The notes beneath the pieces were generated by a model that saw nothing but the letters and a program-made list of their open reading frames with translations, was not told the DNA's origin and did not search any database. Shown here piece by piece: positions 17,920 through 28,942 of a stretch of DNA of 64,000 bases. Where the stretch lies: positions 62,001 to 126,000 of the forward strand of contig NZ_JABBXA010000007.1 in the NCBI RefSeq assembly GCF_014161445.1, written 5' to 3'. Within the stretch, counting starts at the first letter, position 1. Each line of letters begins with the position of its first letter. The position numbers and the translations under genes were made by a program. The DNA comes from Microbispora sp. H13382. Its GTDB lineage: Bacteria; Actinomycetota; Actinomycetes; Streptosporangiales; Streptosporangiaceae.

Positions 17920-18516
17920 CGTTGTGTTCCTCCTTGTCGAGCTCTGACATAGAACGCCTCACCCCGGGCGCCGGCCACCGTGGTGGAGTGAAGCCCCGCG
18001 GTTTCCGGGGTGGAGGCGCCGAGGAGCTCCAGCCCGGTAGTGCGCCTGCCAGGTCGCAGGCGGCTCGCCAAGAGACTGTGCAGGGGTTTCGCCGAGGGCC
18101 GGCCCGGCTCGGAGGTGATGCTTGGCGGCGCCGACATCGCCGGTCGGGCGTGCCGGACCTCGATGTGTGGCCCGTAAGGGGCAGCCGTGACGTGGTGCCG
18201 TGGGGGTCGCAGGCAATCCGGTCGCTTCCGCGCGGGGCGTCCCGTTGTTAACGCTAACATTCTGTCTGCCGGTCGAGTCCCTCTCCGTCGGGGTGGGTGG
18301 CGGTGGTGTCGGGCGGAGCAAATACGAGACAGAGCGCCGCTGTCAAGCGCCCGGCGCACCCGTTCGCGTCGACCCCATGATTCCGAGCGTGGGCTGACTG
18401 GGCGTTGTCGCGAGGCGGCTCAACGGATCGGCGTTACCCGTGGTGAAATTTTCATTCATGCCGCGAAGGAACTCGCCGCCGGGCACGGCGGGCTGACCGG
18501 ACCAGGGAGGCCCGGA
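17920..18516. other. Intergenic region with long esterase leader, no gene seen
   Basis: About 600 bases between the esterase start and the end of the DUF1707 gene. I see no credible coding frame. The esterase-proximal 300 bases are GC-rich with several possible hairpins but match no riboswitch class I could recognise. The one clear element is the palindrome at 18246-18259, listed separately. Confidence 0.5.
18246..18259. promoter_or_regulatory. LacI-type operator candidate
   Basis: TGTTAACGCTAACA has perfect TGTTA/TAACA arms around ACGC. Palindromes with the central CG and TTA/TAA arms are typical of LacI-family sugar repressors in actinobacteria. It stands 327 bases before the esterase start, so either the transcript has a long leader or the site acts at a distance. 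Confidence 0.45.
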
Positions 18517-19218
18517 TCAGTGCAGGCCGTGGTGGCGGCGGTCGGGGAGGTCGTATCCGCCGTAGCCCGGGCTCCGGCGGCGCTCCTGCCACCACTCGCT
18601 CCACGCGTGCCAGCCGCGCTTGATCGGCTTGGCCCGGGAGTCGCCGATGATCTTAACGTCGCCCATGAGCACGTACGCCGTGACCTTGACCACGGGAGCG
18701 GACTGGCCACGTGGGGCCTCGACCACCTGGACCTTCTTGTCCCCCATGATCGTGACGCCGGAGAGCTGGACGTCGACGCCGTCCGGCACGATGATCTTCA
18801 CGTCACCCATCACGCACGTGGCGACGATGTCCACCTCACGCCCGCGCACCTCGGCCTCGCGCAGGTCGAGGACCACGTCGCCCATCACGCAGACCGCGCC
18901 GAGGCCGTCGTCGATCCGCCACGTGCCGGTCCTCTTGGCGTCGCCCATCACCGCCACGATCCACTTGCGCGTCCTGCTGAGCGGGGCGGCCGGCGCCACA
19001 GGAGCGGGGGCGGAGACGGGGGCGGAGACGGGGGCGGCACCCGGCAGGTCGGCGGTGATCTGGGCGAGTTCGCCGTGGGTCTGCGCCAGGTAGGCGGCCT
19101 CGGTACGCTCGGTCAGTTCGGCGAGGGTCAGCCGTCCCTCCGTGGACGCCACCCGCAGCCGCTCCACCACGGACTCGCGTTCGGCGTCGGATGCCCGCAT
19201 TCCACCCGGATCAGTCAC
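18517..19218 (-). CDS. DUF1707 protein with LiaF-like beta-helix tail
   Basis: 233 residues from a GTG at 19218. The N-terminus (RASDAERESVVERLRVASTEGRLTLAELTERTEAAYLA) is a DUF1707 helical domain. After an Ala/Pro/Val linker, five MGD repeats (AVMGDAKRTG, CVMGDVVLDL, CVMGDVKIIV, TIMGDKKVQV, VLMGDVKIIG) build the short beta-helix seen in LiaF C-termini. There is no TM segment, so it is probably cytosolic or peripheral. LiaF-like proteins sense cell-envelope stress; that role here is inferred. The frame stays open upstream, but homologues of this kind begin near the SDAERE block. Confidence 0.87.
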   Translation of the reverse strand: MTDPGGMRASDAERESVVERLRVASTEGRLTLAELTERTEAAYLAQTHGELAQITADLPGAAPVSAPVSAPAPVAPAAPLSRTRKWIVAVMGDAKRTGTWRIDDGLGAVCVMGDVVLDLREAEVRGREVDIVATCVMGDVKIIVPDGVDVQLSGVTIMGDKKVQVVEAPRGQSAPVVKVTAYVLMGDVKIIGDSRAKPIKRGWHAWSEWWQERRRSPGYGGYDLPDRRHHGLH

Positions 19219-19348
19219 GCCCTTCACCGTATCCCGGCCGGTGCCGCTCCCCCATCCTCCTCGGGAACGATCCCGCAACCGTTCCCGGGTGCGGCGGGAG
19301 GACGATCCCTGACGACGACGCCGCCCGGGGCTGTGTGAGCATGGAAAC

Positions 19349-20887
19349 GTGACCCGCAGCAGGTTGCTCGAGGCGATAGCGGGAGGGGACGTCGCGCGGG
19401 TGGCGGCGATGCTGCACCCGGACACCGCCGTGAACCCCGCTCAGGGAACGACGCCGCTCTACCGGGCGGCCGTCGCCGGTCACCACGACATCGTCAGGCT
19501 GCTGCTGGAGTACGGCGCCGACCCCGACCGGCCGAGCGGGGGGCACGAGGAGGGCCTTCCGCTCTGCGCCGCGGCGTGCTGGGACCACGCCGAGACCGTG
19601 CAGGCGCTGCTCGACGGCGGCGCCGACCCCGACGCGGCGGAGGAGGGCGGCTGGACGGCCCTGCTGTGGGCCTCGGCCAACGGCAACCTCGAGTCGGCCG
19701 ACATCCTGCTCGACGCGGGGGCCGACCCCGGCCGGGCCGACGACGACGGCGACACCCCGCTGACGCTGGCCGCGATCTTCGGGGCGTACGGGATCGTCTG
19801 GTCGCTGCTCGAGCACGGCGCCGACCCGTCCGCGCCCGGCTGGGACGGCGCGACCCCGCTGGAGATCGCCACACGCCTCGCGGCGGTGGACCTCGAAGCC
19901 ATGTTGCGCGAGGAGGTCTCCGCGAGGGTGGAGGGCGAGCACACCGTGCTGGTGGCGCACGGCTCCGCGCCGGACGGCACCCGGCGGGTCACGGTCGAGG
20001 CGCGAGGCGCCGACGGCGGCTACTCGATCACCCGCCAGCGCGGGCACGCCGCCGTCGCGACGGTCCTGGAGTCGGCGCTCGGCCTGCGACCGCCCGCGGA
20101 TGCGCTCCTCAGGCGCGTGCTGCCGTACCGCGACCTGGACGAGGACGACGAGACGTGGTGGGCCGCCGTCCACGCGCTGCAGTCCCGCCACGATGAGAAG
20201 ACCTTCCTCGCGCTGGCCCGGCTGTGCGAGAGCGACGACCCGGTGGAGCGGGAGTTCGGTGTCGACGTGCTCGCGGAGTTCGGCCAGGAGACGCGGCCCG
20301 GCCGGGAGGCGGTGCGGGAGACGTGGATCGGCCAGGAATCGGGGCCCGGCCGGGACGCGGGGCGCGCTCCCGACCGGGACCGCACTCTGACGATCCTCCG
20401 CGACATGGCCCGGCAAGAGATCGAGCCGGCGGTCGTCGAGGCGCTGCTGCACGCGTTCGGCCACCACGCCGACGAGCGGGCGCTCCCCGAGGTGCTGAGC
20501 ATCGTCAACAGCCCGGGCCGGAAGCCGACCGCCCACGATCCCATCGCGCTCGCCGCGGTCCTGCCTCCGGACGACGAGGACGGGCTGGCCACGCTGATCC
20601 GGCTGAGCGAGTGCCCCGACGACGAGGTGCGCGACTGGGCGACGATGGGTATCGCGGGCCTGGCCGCCGACACCGCCCGCATCAGGGACGCCCTGATCAC
20701 ACGGCTGGCGGACCGCGATCTGACGACGGTGGCCGAGGCCGCGCGGGGCCTGGCCGGGCGCGGGGACCGGCGCGCGCTCGACGGCATCCACCGGGTGCTG
20801 TGCGAGGCGGGGGCCGACCAGGACTACGCGCGCGATCTCGCCCTGGAGGCGGCCCAGGAGCTCGGTCTGGAGATCTCGGGCGCCTGA
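19349..20887 (+). CDS. Ankyrin-repeat and HEAT-repeat protein
   Basis: 512 residues. Residues about 10-190 hold four or five ankyrin repeats with the TPLYRAAVAGHHDIVRLLLEYGADPD pattern; a middle beta-rich part (about 195-240) follows; the C-terminal half (about 240-510) has helical HEAT-like repeats. No signal or TM segment. It is a cytosolic protein-binding scaffold of unknown partner. The GTG start at 19349 is inferred from domain completeness; no strong ribosome site precedes it. Divergent from the DUF1707 gene (130-base gap). Confidence 0.87.
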   Translation: MTRSRLLEAIAGGDVARVAAMLHPDTAVNPAQGTTPLYRAAVAGHHDIVRLLLEYGADPDRPSGGHEEGLPLCAAACWDHAETVQALLDGGADPDAAEEGGWTALLWASANGNLESADILLDAGADPGRADDDGDTPLTLAAIFGAYGIVWSLLEHGADPSAPGWDGATPLEIATRLAAVDLEAMLREEVSARVEGEHTVLVAHGSAPDGTRRVTVEARGADGGYSITRQRGHAAVATVLESALGLRPPADALLRRVLPYRDLDEDDETWWAAVHALQSRHDEKTFLALARLCESDDPVEREFGVDVLAEFGQETRPGREAVRETWIGQESGPGRDAGRAPDRDRTLTILRDMARQEIEPAVVEALLHAFGHHADERALPEVLSIVNSPGRKPTAHDPIALAAVLPPDDEDGLATLIRLSECPDDEVRDWATMGIAGLAADTARIRDALITRLADRDLTTVAEAARGLAGRGDRRALDGIHRVLCEAGADQDYARDLALEAAQELGLEISGA

Positions 20888-21019
20888 CCGGACCCGGACT
20901 CCGCCCGGTGTTTGTCCCGGCCGCGCGGAGTGTTGAGATGGAGTCCCAGCAATAACGGACTCCCCGCATCGTGGACGTCCCGCATGGACGAGTCACGGCA
21001 TCGACCGCAGGAGGACCCA

Positions 21020-22630
21020 GTGACCCACGACGTGACCAACCAGGTGCCCCAGCTGACCGGCCACGACGTCTCGGCCGATCACGCGCTGCTGGAGGGGCTC
21101 GCCAGGGAAGGGGCGGACTGGGCGACCGGAGAGCTGCGTCAGCTCGGCCTGCTGGCCGGCTCGGCGAAGGCGCAGGAGTGGGGGCGGCTGGCCAACGAGC
21201 ACCCGCCCGTCCTGCGCACCCACGACCGGTACGGCAACAGGATCGACGAGGTCGAGTTCCACCCGGCCTGGCACGAGCTCATGGCGGTCGCGGTCGAGAG
21301 CGGCGCGCACGCCGCCCCCTGGACGTCGGCACGGCCGGGGGCACACGTCGCCAGGGCCGCCAAGTTCTTCACCTGGTCCCAGGTCGAGGCCGGGCACGGC
21401 TGCCCGATCTCCATGACGTACGCCGCCGTGGCCGCGCTGCGGCACTCGCCGTCGCTGCGGGCGGAGTGGGAGCCGCTGCTGGCCTCCCGGACGTACGACT
21501 TCGGGCTGCGCCCGCCGCAGGAGAAGCGGGGCGTGCTGGCCGGGATGGCGATGACCGAGAAGCAGGGCGGCTCCGACGTGCGGGCCAACACCACCCGGGC
21601 CGAGCCGCTGGGCGACGGCAGCTTCGCCCTGACCGGCCACAAGTGGTTCAACTCCGCCCCGATGTGCGACGTGTTCCTGGTGCTGGCGCAGGCCCCGGGC
21701 GGGCTGTCGTGCTTCCTGCTCCCCCGCGTGCTGCCCGACGGCACCCGCAACGCGATGCGGCTGATGCGGCTGAAGGACAAGCTCGGCAACCGGTCGAACG
21801 CCTCCGCCGAGGTCGAGTACGACGGCGCCGTCGCCTTCCTCGTCGGCGAGGAGGGCCGGGGCGTCCGCACGATCATCGAGATGGTGAACATGACCAGGCT
21901 CGACTGCGTGATCGGTTCGGCCGCCGGCATGCGGTACGGGCTGACGCAGGCGCTCCACCACGCCCGTCACCGCGAGGCGTTCGGCCGGACGCTGGCCGAG
22001 CAGCCGCTGATGCGCTCCGTGCTCGCCGACCTGGCGCTGGAGTCCGAGGCGGCGACCACGCTCATGACGCGCCTGGCGGGGGCGACCGACCGGGCGATCC
22101 GGGGCGACGCGGCCGAGGGCCTGTTCCGGAGGGCCGCGCTCGCCGCCGCCAAATACTGGGTGTGCAAGCGGGCGCCGGTCCACGCGGCCGAGGCGCTGGA
22201 GTGCCTCGGGGGCAACGGCTACGTCGAGGAGTCGCAGATGCCCCGGCTGTTCCGCGAGTCGCCGCTGAACGGCATCTGGGAGGGCTCGGGCAACGTGGCC
22301 GCCCTCGACCTCATGCGGGTGCTGGCCAGGGAGCCGGAGGCGGTCGAGGCGTTCTTCGCCGAGGTGGCGGCGGCCGAGGACAGACGGGTCGCCGACGCGG
22401 CCGAGCGGGCGCTCAAGACGCTCGCCTCGGCGGGAGAGGCCGACGCGCGCCGGGTGGCCGAGGAGATGGCGCTGGTCCTGCAGGCGTCCCTGCTCGTACG
22501 GCACGCCCCCGCCGCGGTGGCCGACGCGTTCTGCGCCTCGCGCCTGTCCGGCGACTGGGGGCGCGCCTTCGGCACGCTGCCGACCGGCCTCGACCTCGAT
22601 GCGATCCTCGACCGCGCGGCGCCGGCGTGA
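21020..22630 (+). CDS. Acyl-CoA dehydrogenase, AidB-like
   Basis: 536 residues from the GTG at 21020, which has GCAGGAGGACC upstream; the frame is open from 20912 without such a site. AidB-family features: MTEKQGGSDVRANTT, LTGHKWFNSAPMCDVFLVLAQ, MRLKDKLGNRSNASAEVEYD, and the C-terminal LGGNGYVEESQMPRLFRESPLNGIWEGSGNV. The AidB subfamily is longer than ordinary acyl-CoA dehydrogenases and in E. coli belongs to the alkylation response, although its enzymatic role there is weak. Here it could be a true fatty-acyl or isovaleryl dehydrogenase; no neighbouring gene decides this. Confidence 0.92.
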   Translation: MTHDVTNQVPQLTGHDVSADHALLEGLAREGADWATGELRQLGLLAGSAKAQEWGRLANEHPPVLRTHDRYGNRIDEVEFHPAWHELMAVAVESGAHAAPWTSARPGAHVARAAKFFTWSQVEAGHGCPISMTYAAVAALRHSPSLRAEWEPLLASRTYDFGLRPPQEKRGVLAGMAMTEKQGGSDVRANTTRAEPLGDGSFALTGHKWFNSAPMCDVFLVLAQAPGGLSCFLLPRVLPDGTRNAMRLMRLKDKLGNRSNASAEVEYDGAVAFLVGEEGRGVRTIIEMVNMTRLDCVIGSAAGMRYGLTQALHHARHREAFGRTLAEQPLMRSVLADLALESEAATTLMTRLAGATDRAIRGDAAEGLFRRAALAAAKYWVCKRAPVHAAEALECLGGNGYVEESQMPRLFRESPLNGIWEGSGNVAALDLMRVLAREPEAVEAFFAEVAAAEDRRVADAAERALKTLASAGEADARRVAEEMALVLQASLLVRHAPAAVADAFCASRLSGDWGRAFGTLPTGLDLDAILDRAAPA

Positions 22631-22718
22631 GCCGACCGGCCATGCCGGTGAGCCCGGCGCACCGGCGGCGGCGTTAAGGTCACTGTGGATAGGCTCCGCT
22701 TACTGAAGGGATATCGCC

Positions 22719-23147
22719 ATGGCGACCACTCGTACCGCGACGACGCAGTGGAAGGGCGCGCTGCTCGACGGTTCGGGCACCGTCTCGCTCGACTCCTCCG
22801 GCGTCGGCACCTTCGACGTCTCCTGGCCCTCCCGGGCCGAGCAGGCCAACGGCAAGACGAGCCCGGAGGAGCTGATCGCGGCCGCCCACTCCTCGTGCTT
22901 CTCGATGGCCCTGTCCCACGGCCTGGCCCAGGCGGGCACCCCGCCGCAGTCGGTCGAGACCCGGGCGGACGTGACCTTCCAGCCCGGTGAGGGCATCACC
23001 GGCATCGTGATCTCCGTACGGGCCCAGGTGCCCGGCATCTCGGCCGAGGACTTCCAGCAGGCCGCCGAGACGGCCAAGGCGAACTGCCCGGTGAGTAAGG
23101 CGCTCGCCGGCACGACGATCAGCCTCAAGGCCGAACTCGTCGGCTGA
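22719..23147 (+). CDS. OsmC/Ohr-type peroxiredoxin
   Basis: 142 residues. The two reactive cysteines are C60 (HSSCFSMAL) and C123 (ANCPVSKAL), spaced as in OsmC/Ohr thiol peroxidases that detoxify organic hydroperoxides. The SPEELIAAAHSSCF signature is nearer the OsmC/YhfA branch than Ohr. Stands alone between an AidB-like gene and glgX, closed by a very strong terminator. Confidence 0.93.
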   Translation: MATTRTATTQWKGALLDGSGTVSLDSSGVGTFDVSWPSRAEQANGKTSPEELIAAAHSSCFSMALSHGLAQAGTPPQSVETRADVTFQPGEGITGIVISVRAQVPGISAEDFQQAAETAKANCPVSKALAGTTISLKAELVG

Positions 23148-23156
23148 GCGTCAGCG

Positions 23157-23193
23157 GGGAGCCCCCGCCGGACCCGGTCCGGCGGGGGCTCCC
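23157..23193 (+). terminator. OsmC gene terminator
   Basis: A perfect 18-base inverted repeat (23157-23174 and 23176-23193) with a one-base centre, 9 bases after the stop. Almost entirely G and C; no U tract, as usual in this group. Confidence 0.85.
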
Positions 23194-23262
23194 GCATTCC
23201 CGGGCGAGAGCAGGGGTCGTCGCGGGTGCACGATTCGCCCCGGCAGTGGAGAATGAGGTTAC

Positions 23263-25380
<2,118 letters not shown>

Positions 25381-25560
25381 TCTACGCGCGCCGCGCATGG
25401 GCGGCCGGTCCCGGGTGGGCACCGTACGGCCGTGCGCGGGCCGCCTTGGCGGGTCTGTGGTGGACCCGTTGTGCCCGTCCCGCCCGGCGTGACCGTTGGG
25501 ACGAACGCGGCACTGACCCCCATAAGGGACTATCGCGCCCAGTTCGTTACCCTCAGGCGG

Positions 25561-26487
25561 GTGACCAGGACATCAGTGCAGGCCGGCCTGCCGCCGAAGC
25601 CCCGGGCGGCGGTGGTGCGGGACGCCCTCGGGGTGGGCACGGCCGTCGGCCTGTCCGGCTTCGCGTTCGGCGTCACCTCGGCGGGCGCGGGGATGAGCGT
25701 CGTGCAGACCTGCGTGCTGTCGCTGTTCGTGTTCACCGGGGCGTCCCAGTTCGCGCTGGTGGGCGCGCTCGGCACCGGCGGGAACCCGCTCGCCGCCGCG
25801 GCAGGGGCGCTGCTGCTCGGCGTCCGCAACGCCTTCTACGGGCTGCGGCTGTCGCAGTTGCTGGGGCTCCCCGCGGCGGTCCGTCCGTTCGCCGCGCAGT
25901 GGGTGATCGACGAGACCTCCGCCGTGGCCCTGGCCCAGTCCGACCGGCGCCTGGCCCGGCTCGGGTTCACGGTCACCGGGGCCAGCCTGTACGCCGGCTG
26001 GAACATCACCACGTTCCTGGGCGCGCTGGGCGCCTCCGCGCTGGGCGACCCGGCGGCCTGGGGGCTCGACGTCGCCGGCCCGGCCGTCTTCCTCGCCCTG
26101 CTCCTCCCCATGCTCCGGGGCCGCTCCGCCGCGCCCGACGTTCCCGGGCCCGATGCCTCCGGGGCCGATGCCTCCGGGGCCGATGCTTTCGTCCCCGGCG
26201 GCATTGCCGGCGAGCGGCCGGTCGCGAAGACGGGCCCGGCGGGCACAGGTACGCCCGGAGGCACGTCCCGGGGCACGTCCGGGAGCACGGCCTTCCCGCG
26301 GCAGGAGGCGGCGGTGGCGGCGCTGGCCGTCGTGCTGGCCCTCGCCTGCGTGCCGTTCGTGCCCGCGGGCGTGCCGGTGCTGGTGGCCGTGCTCGCCGCA
26401 CCGGCCGTGCTCGCCGTGTCCCGGATCCGTGCCCGCCGCCGTGTCCGCCGCCGTGCCCGCCGCTCGCCTCAAGGAGGACGCCGATGA
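25561..26487 (+). CDS. azlC: Branched-chain amino acid exporter subunit AzlC
   Basis: 308 residues. AzlC family: GTAVGLSGFAFGVTSAGAGMSVVQTCVLSLFVFTGASQFALVG is the first TM pair with the FTGASQ motif, and AAGALLLGVRNAFYGLRLSQLLGL the next. A low-complexity hydrophilic loop (about residues 196-240, with repeated GADAS) is inserted before the last helices. It pairs with AzlD to export branched-chain amino acids or analogues. I chose GTG at 25561; the frame is open further upstream. The end overlaps the azlD start (ATGA). Confidence 0.9.
   Translation: MTRTSVQAGLPPKPRAAVVRDALGVGTAVGLSGFAFGVTSAGAGMSVVQTCVLSLFVFTGASQFALVGALGTGGNPLAAAAGALLLGVRNAFYGLRLSQLLGLPAAVRPFAAQWVIDETSAVALAQSDRRLARLGFTVTGASLYAGWNITTFLGALGASALGDPAAWGLDVAGPAVFLALLLPMLRGRSAAPDVPGPDASGADASGADAFVPGGIAGERPVAKTGPAGTGTPGGTSRGTSGSTAFPRQEAAVAALAVVLALACVPFVPAGVPVLVAVLAAPAVLAVSRIRARRRVRRRARRSPQGGRR
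26152..26186 (+). repeat. 15-bp tandem repeat inside azlC
   Basis: GATGCCTCCGGGGCC occurs twice in tandem plus a partial third copy, encoding DASGA repeats in the loop of AzlC. In-frame expansion of a disordered loop. Confidence 0.9.
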
Positions 26488-26789
26488 TCTGGGCCGCGAT
26501 CGTGGTCACCGCCGCCGGGTGCTACGCGGTGAAGCTGCTCGGGCTCTCAGTGCCGGCGGCGATGCTCGAACGGCCGCTCGTACGCAGGCTGGCCGCGCTG
26601 GTGCCGATCGCGGCGCTGGCCGCGCTGATCGCCCTGCAGACCTTCGCCGACGGCGGCACGCTCGTCGTCGACGCCCGGGCCGCCGGGCTCGCGGCGGCGG
26701 CCGTCGCCCTGCTGCTGCGCGCGCCGTTCCTGGTGATCGTCGCGGTCGCCGTCGTCGTCACCGCCGCCGTCCGCGCCCTCACCGGCTGA
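26484..26789 (+). CDS. azlD: Branched-chain amino acid exporter subunit AzlD
   Basis: 101-residue small membrane protein with three to four TM helices (WAAIVVTAAGCYAVKLLGL; LAALVPIAALAALIALQTF; and the C-terminal pair). AzlD always partners AzlC. AAGGAGG lies upstream of the ATG, which overlaps the azlC stop by four bases. Convergent with the ligase gene. Confidence 0.9.
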   Translation: MIWAAIVVTAAGCYAVKLLGLSVPAAMLERPLVRRLAALVPIAALAALIALQTFADGGTLVVDARAAGLAAAAVALLLRAPFLVIVAVAVVVTAAVRALTG

Positions 26790-26867
26790 CCCGCCGCCCC
26801 GGCCAGGACCGGCCAGGATCGGGCCGTACGCCACGCGCGTGGCGCGCCCGGTGCCGCGGCGGGACGG

Positions 26868-27977
26868 TCAGCGGGCGAGGATCTTGTCGAGGTCGTAGCT
26901 CACCGGGCGGTCGAGCTGCTCGTAGGTGCAGGACGCGGGAGTGCGGTCCGGCCGCCAGCGGCGGAACTGGGCGGTGTGGCGGAACCGGTCGCCCTCCATG
27001 TGGTCGTAGGCCACCTCGACCACCCGTTCGGGCCGCAGCGGGATGAACGACAGATCCTTCTTGGCGTTCCACCGCGACACGGCGCCGGGCAGGCGCTGGC
27101 CCTCGGCGCCGCCCGCGGCGACCTCGGCCCAGTGTCCCCACGGATGCTCGCTCAGGTCCCGCACCCGGTACGGCGCGAGCTCCTCGACGAGCTCCTCACG
27201 GCGCTTCATCGGGAACGACGCCGCGACGCCCACATGGTGCAGGCGGCCGTCCGGTGAGTAGAGCCCGAGCAGCAGCGACCCGACGACCGGCCCGGACTTG
27301 TGCTCGCGGTAACCCGCCACCACGCAGTCGGCCGTCCGCTCGTGCTTGACCTTGAACATCACGCGCTTGTCCGGCGTGTACGGCTGGTCGCCCGGCTTCA
27401 CGACGATGCCGTCGAGTCCGGCGCCCTCGAACGCGTCGAACCACTCGGCGGCCCGGCCCTCGTCCTGGGTGACCGGCGTGAGCCGTACGGACCGGCCCGC
27501 GCCCGCCAGCGTCTCCTCCAGCCGCGCCCTCCGCTCGGAGAACGGCGCCTCCATGAGGTCCTCCGTCGCGGTGGCGAGCAGGTCGAAGGCGACGAACGAC
27601 GCGGGCGTGTTCTCGGCCAGCAGCCGCACCCGCGACTGCGCGGGATGGATGCGCTGCTGCAGCGCGTCGAAGTCGAGCGACTGTCCCCTGATCAGCACGA
27701 TCTCGCCGTCCACCACGCACTTGGGCGGCAGCTCCCGCCTGACGGCCTCGACCAGCTCCGGGAAGTAGCGCGTGAAGGGCCGCTCGTTCCTGCTGCCCAG
27801 GAAGACCTCGTCGCCGTCCCGGAAGACGATGCAGCGGAAACCGTCCCACTTCGGCTCGTAGTAGAGCGTGCCGTCCTGCTTCGGCAGCGCCTTGACGGCC
27901 TTGGCGAGCATCGGCGCGACCGGCGGCACGACCGGCAGCTCCAGGTCGGGAATCTGCGGCTCAACCGGAAGCTTCAT
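26868..27977 (-). CDS. ligC: ATP-dependent DNA ligase, LigC-type
   Basis: 369 residues. Nucleotidyltransferase motif I is EPKWDGFR with adenylated K43; motif III FVAFDLLA, motif IV DGIVVK and motif V FKVKHERTADCVV follow, then a C-terminal OB fold with motif VI-like RHTAQFRRWRPD. No polymerase or nuclease domain is attached, and the length matches mycobacterial LigC. LigC works with Prim-PolC in gap repair (known for Mycobacterium); a candidate partner lies at 33460-34473. It begins inside the end of the reductase gene (17-base overlap), so the two are coupled. Confidence 0.92.
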   Translation of the reverse strand: MKLPVEPQIPDLELPVVPPVAPMLAKAVKALPKQDGTLYYEPKWDGFRCIVFRDGDEVFLGSRNERPFTRYFPELVEAVRRELPPKCVVDGEIVLIRGQSLDFDALQQRIHPAQSRVRLLAENTPASFVAFDLLATATEDLMEAPFSERRARLEETLAGAGRSVRLTPVTQDEGRAAEWFDAFEGAGLDGIVVKPGDQPYTPDKRVMFKVKHERTADCVVAGYREHKSGPVVGSLLLGLYSPDGRLHHVGVAASFPMKRREELVEELAPYRVRDLSEHPWGHWAEVAAGGAEGQRLPGAVSRWNAKKDLSFIPLRPERVVEVAYDHMEGDRFRHTAQFRRWRPDRTPASCTYEQLDRPVSYDLDKILAR

Positions 27978-28698
27978 CCTGCGTCTCCCTGATGTATCGG
28001 CAGAAGAGGAAGCCGTCCTCCTCGAGCACCTGGGCGAGGGTCAGCGGCGTGTGCGATGCGACGCCGTCCAGTATGCGCGCCGCGTCGCCGCCGGTCAGCA
28101 GCGGGCTCACGGTCAGCGCCAGTTCGTCGACCAGGCCGGCGGCGGCGAGCTGCGCGTTCACCCGGGGGCCGCCCTCGCACAGGACGCGGCCGAGCCCCCG
28201 GTCGCGCAGCTCGCTCACGGCGGTCGCGAGATCGACCGCCTCGTCGCCCGCGACGATCAGGTCGGCCCGCCCCGCCGCCTCCTCGCGCCGGTCCTTCGGC
28301 GCCGACTCCGTCGTGATCACGATCGTCCGGGCGTACGGCTCGGTCTCGGTGAACAGCGGGGCCTCGAGGTCGAGGTCGAGGCGGCGGGTGACGACGGCGA
28401 TGGGCGGCGCCGGGGGCCTGCCCTCCCGCAGGGCCCGCCACGACTCGCGGGGGCGGGCCGGGCGGTATCCCTCCGTGCGGACCGTCGCGGCCCCGGCCAG
28501 CACCACGTCGGCCAGGCCGCGCAGCAGTCCGAAGATCCGCTTGTCGGCCCGGCCGGACAGGCCCTCCGAATGGCCCTCGACCCAGGCCGCGCCGTCGGCG
28601 CTGGCCACCATGTTGAGGCGCAGCCAGTGGTCGCGCGGGTAGGCGTAGGCGGCGGGGATGTCCGGCTCGTCCTCGGAGTAGGGGTGGATGCGGCGCAC
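27961..28698 (-). CDS. RibD C-terminal-like pyrimidine reductase
   Basis: 245 residues, dihydrofolate-reductase-like fold of the RibD C-terminal domain. Motifs: LNMVASADGAAWVEG (substrate strand), GAATVRTEGYRP, and RVLCEGGPRVNAQLAAAGLVDEL (NADPH/GG motif). It lacks the deaminase half, so it may reduce the riboflavin intermediate in trans or another pteridine-like compound. I set the start at GTG 28698 with AGGAAG upstream. It overlaps ligC. Confidence 0.88.
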   Translation of the reverse strand: MRRIHPYSEDEPDIPAAYAYPRDHWLRLNMVASADGAAWVEGHSEGLSGRADKRIFGLLRGLADVVLAGAATVRTEGYRPARPRESWRALREGRPPAPPIAVVTRRLDLDLEAPLFTETEPYARTIVITTESAPKDRREEAAGRADLIVAGDEAVDLATAVSELRDRGLGRVLCEGGPRVNAQLAAAGLVDELALTVSPLLTGGDAARILDGVASHTPLTLAQVLEEDGFLFCRYIRETQDEASG

Positions 28699-28792
28699 GC
28701 TTCCTACAGTGGCACACCGCACCGACAAGACCGCCCACGACGCCCCGGCCCACGCTCGTCGCCGCGGCGACCACCCGCGCCCCGCTCCGACT

Positions 28793-28825
28793 CACCGCCA
28801 CCGCCACCGCCACCGCCACCGCCAC
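28793..28825. repeat. Hexanucleotide microsatellite
   Basis: CACCGC is repeated five times plus CAC between the divergent reductase and tyrosinase-like genes. Simple slippage repeat; no role assigned. Confidence 0.9.
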
Positions 28826-28942
28826 GGGCGCTTTGTCCCGCGGCCGACACGGCCCGAAATTCACGGCCCGGCGGCTTTCTCGTTCTAGTCTTTGCGCCGG
28901 TCGGACCAGGCCACGGGACGCGGCGACATCCGGGGGGCGGAA

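Noticed and set aside
17960-18200. Possible riboswitch (cobalamin, c-di-AMP or c-di-GMP) in the esterase leader
   Set aside because: Isolated GGGGTGA-like strings were seen, but the ordered conserved cores of these classes are absent.
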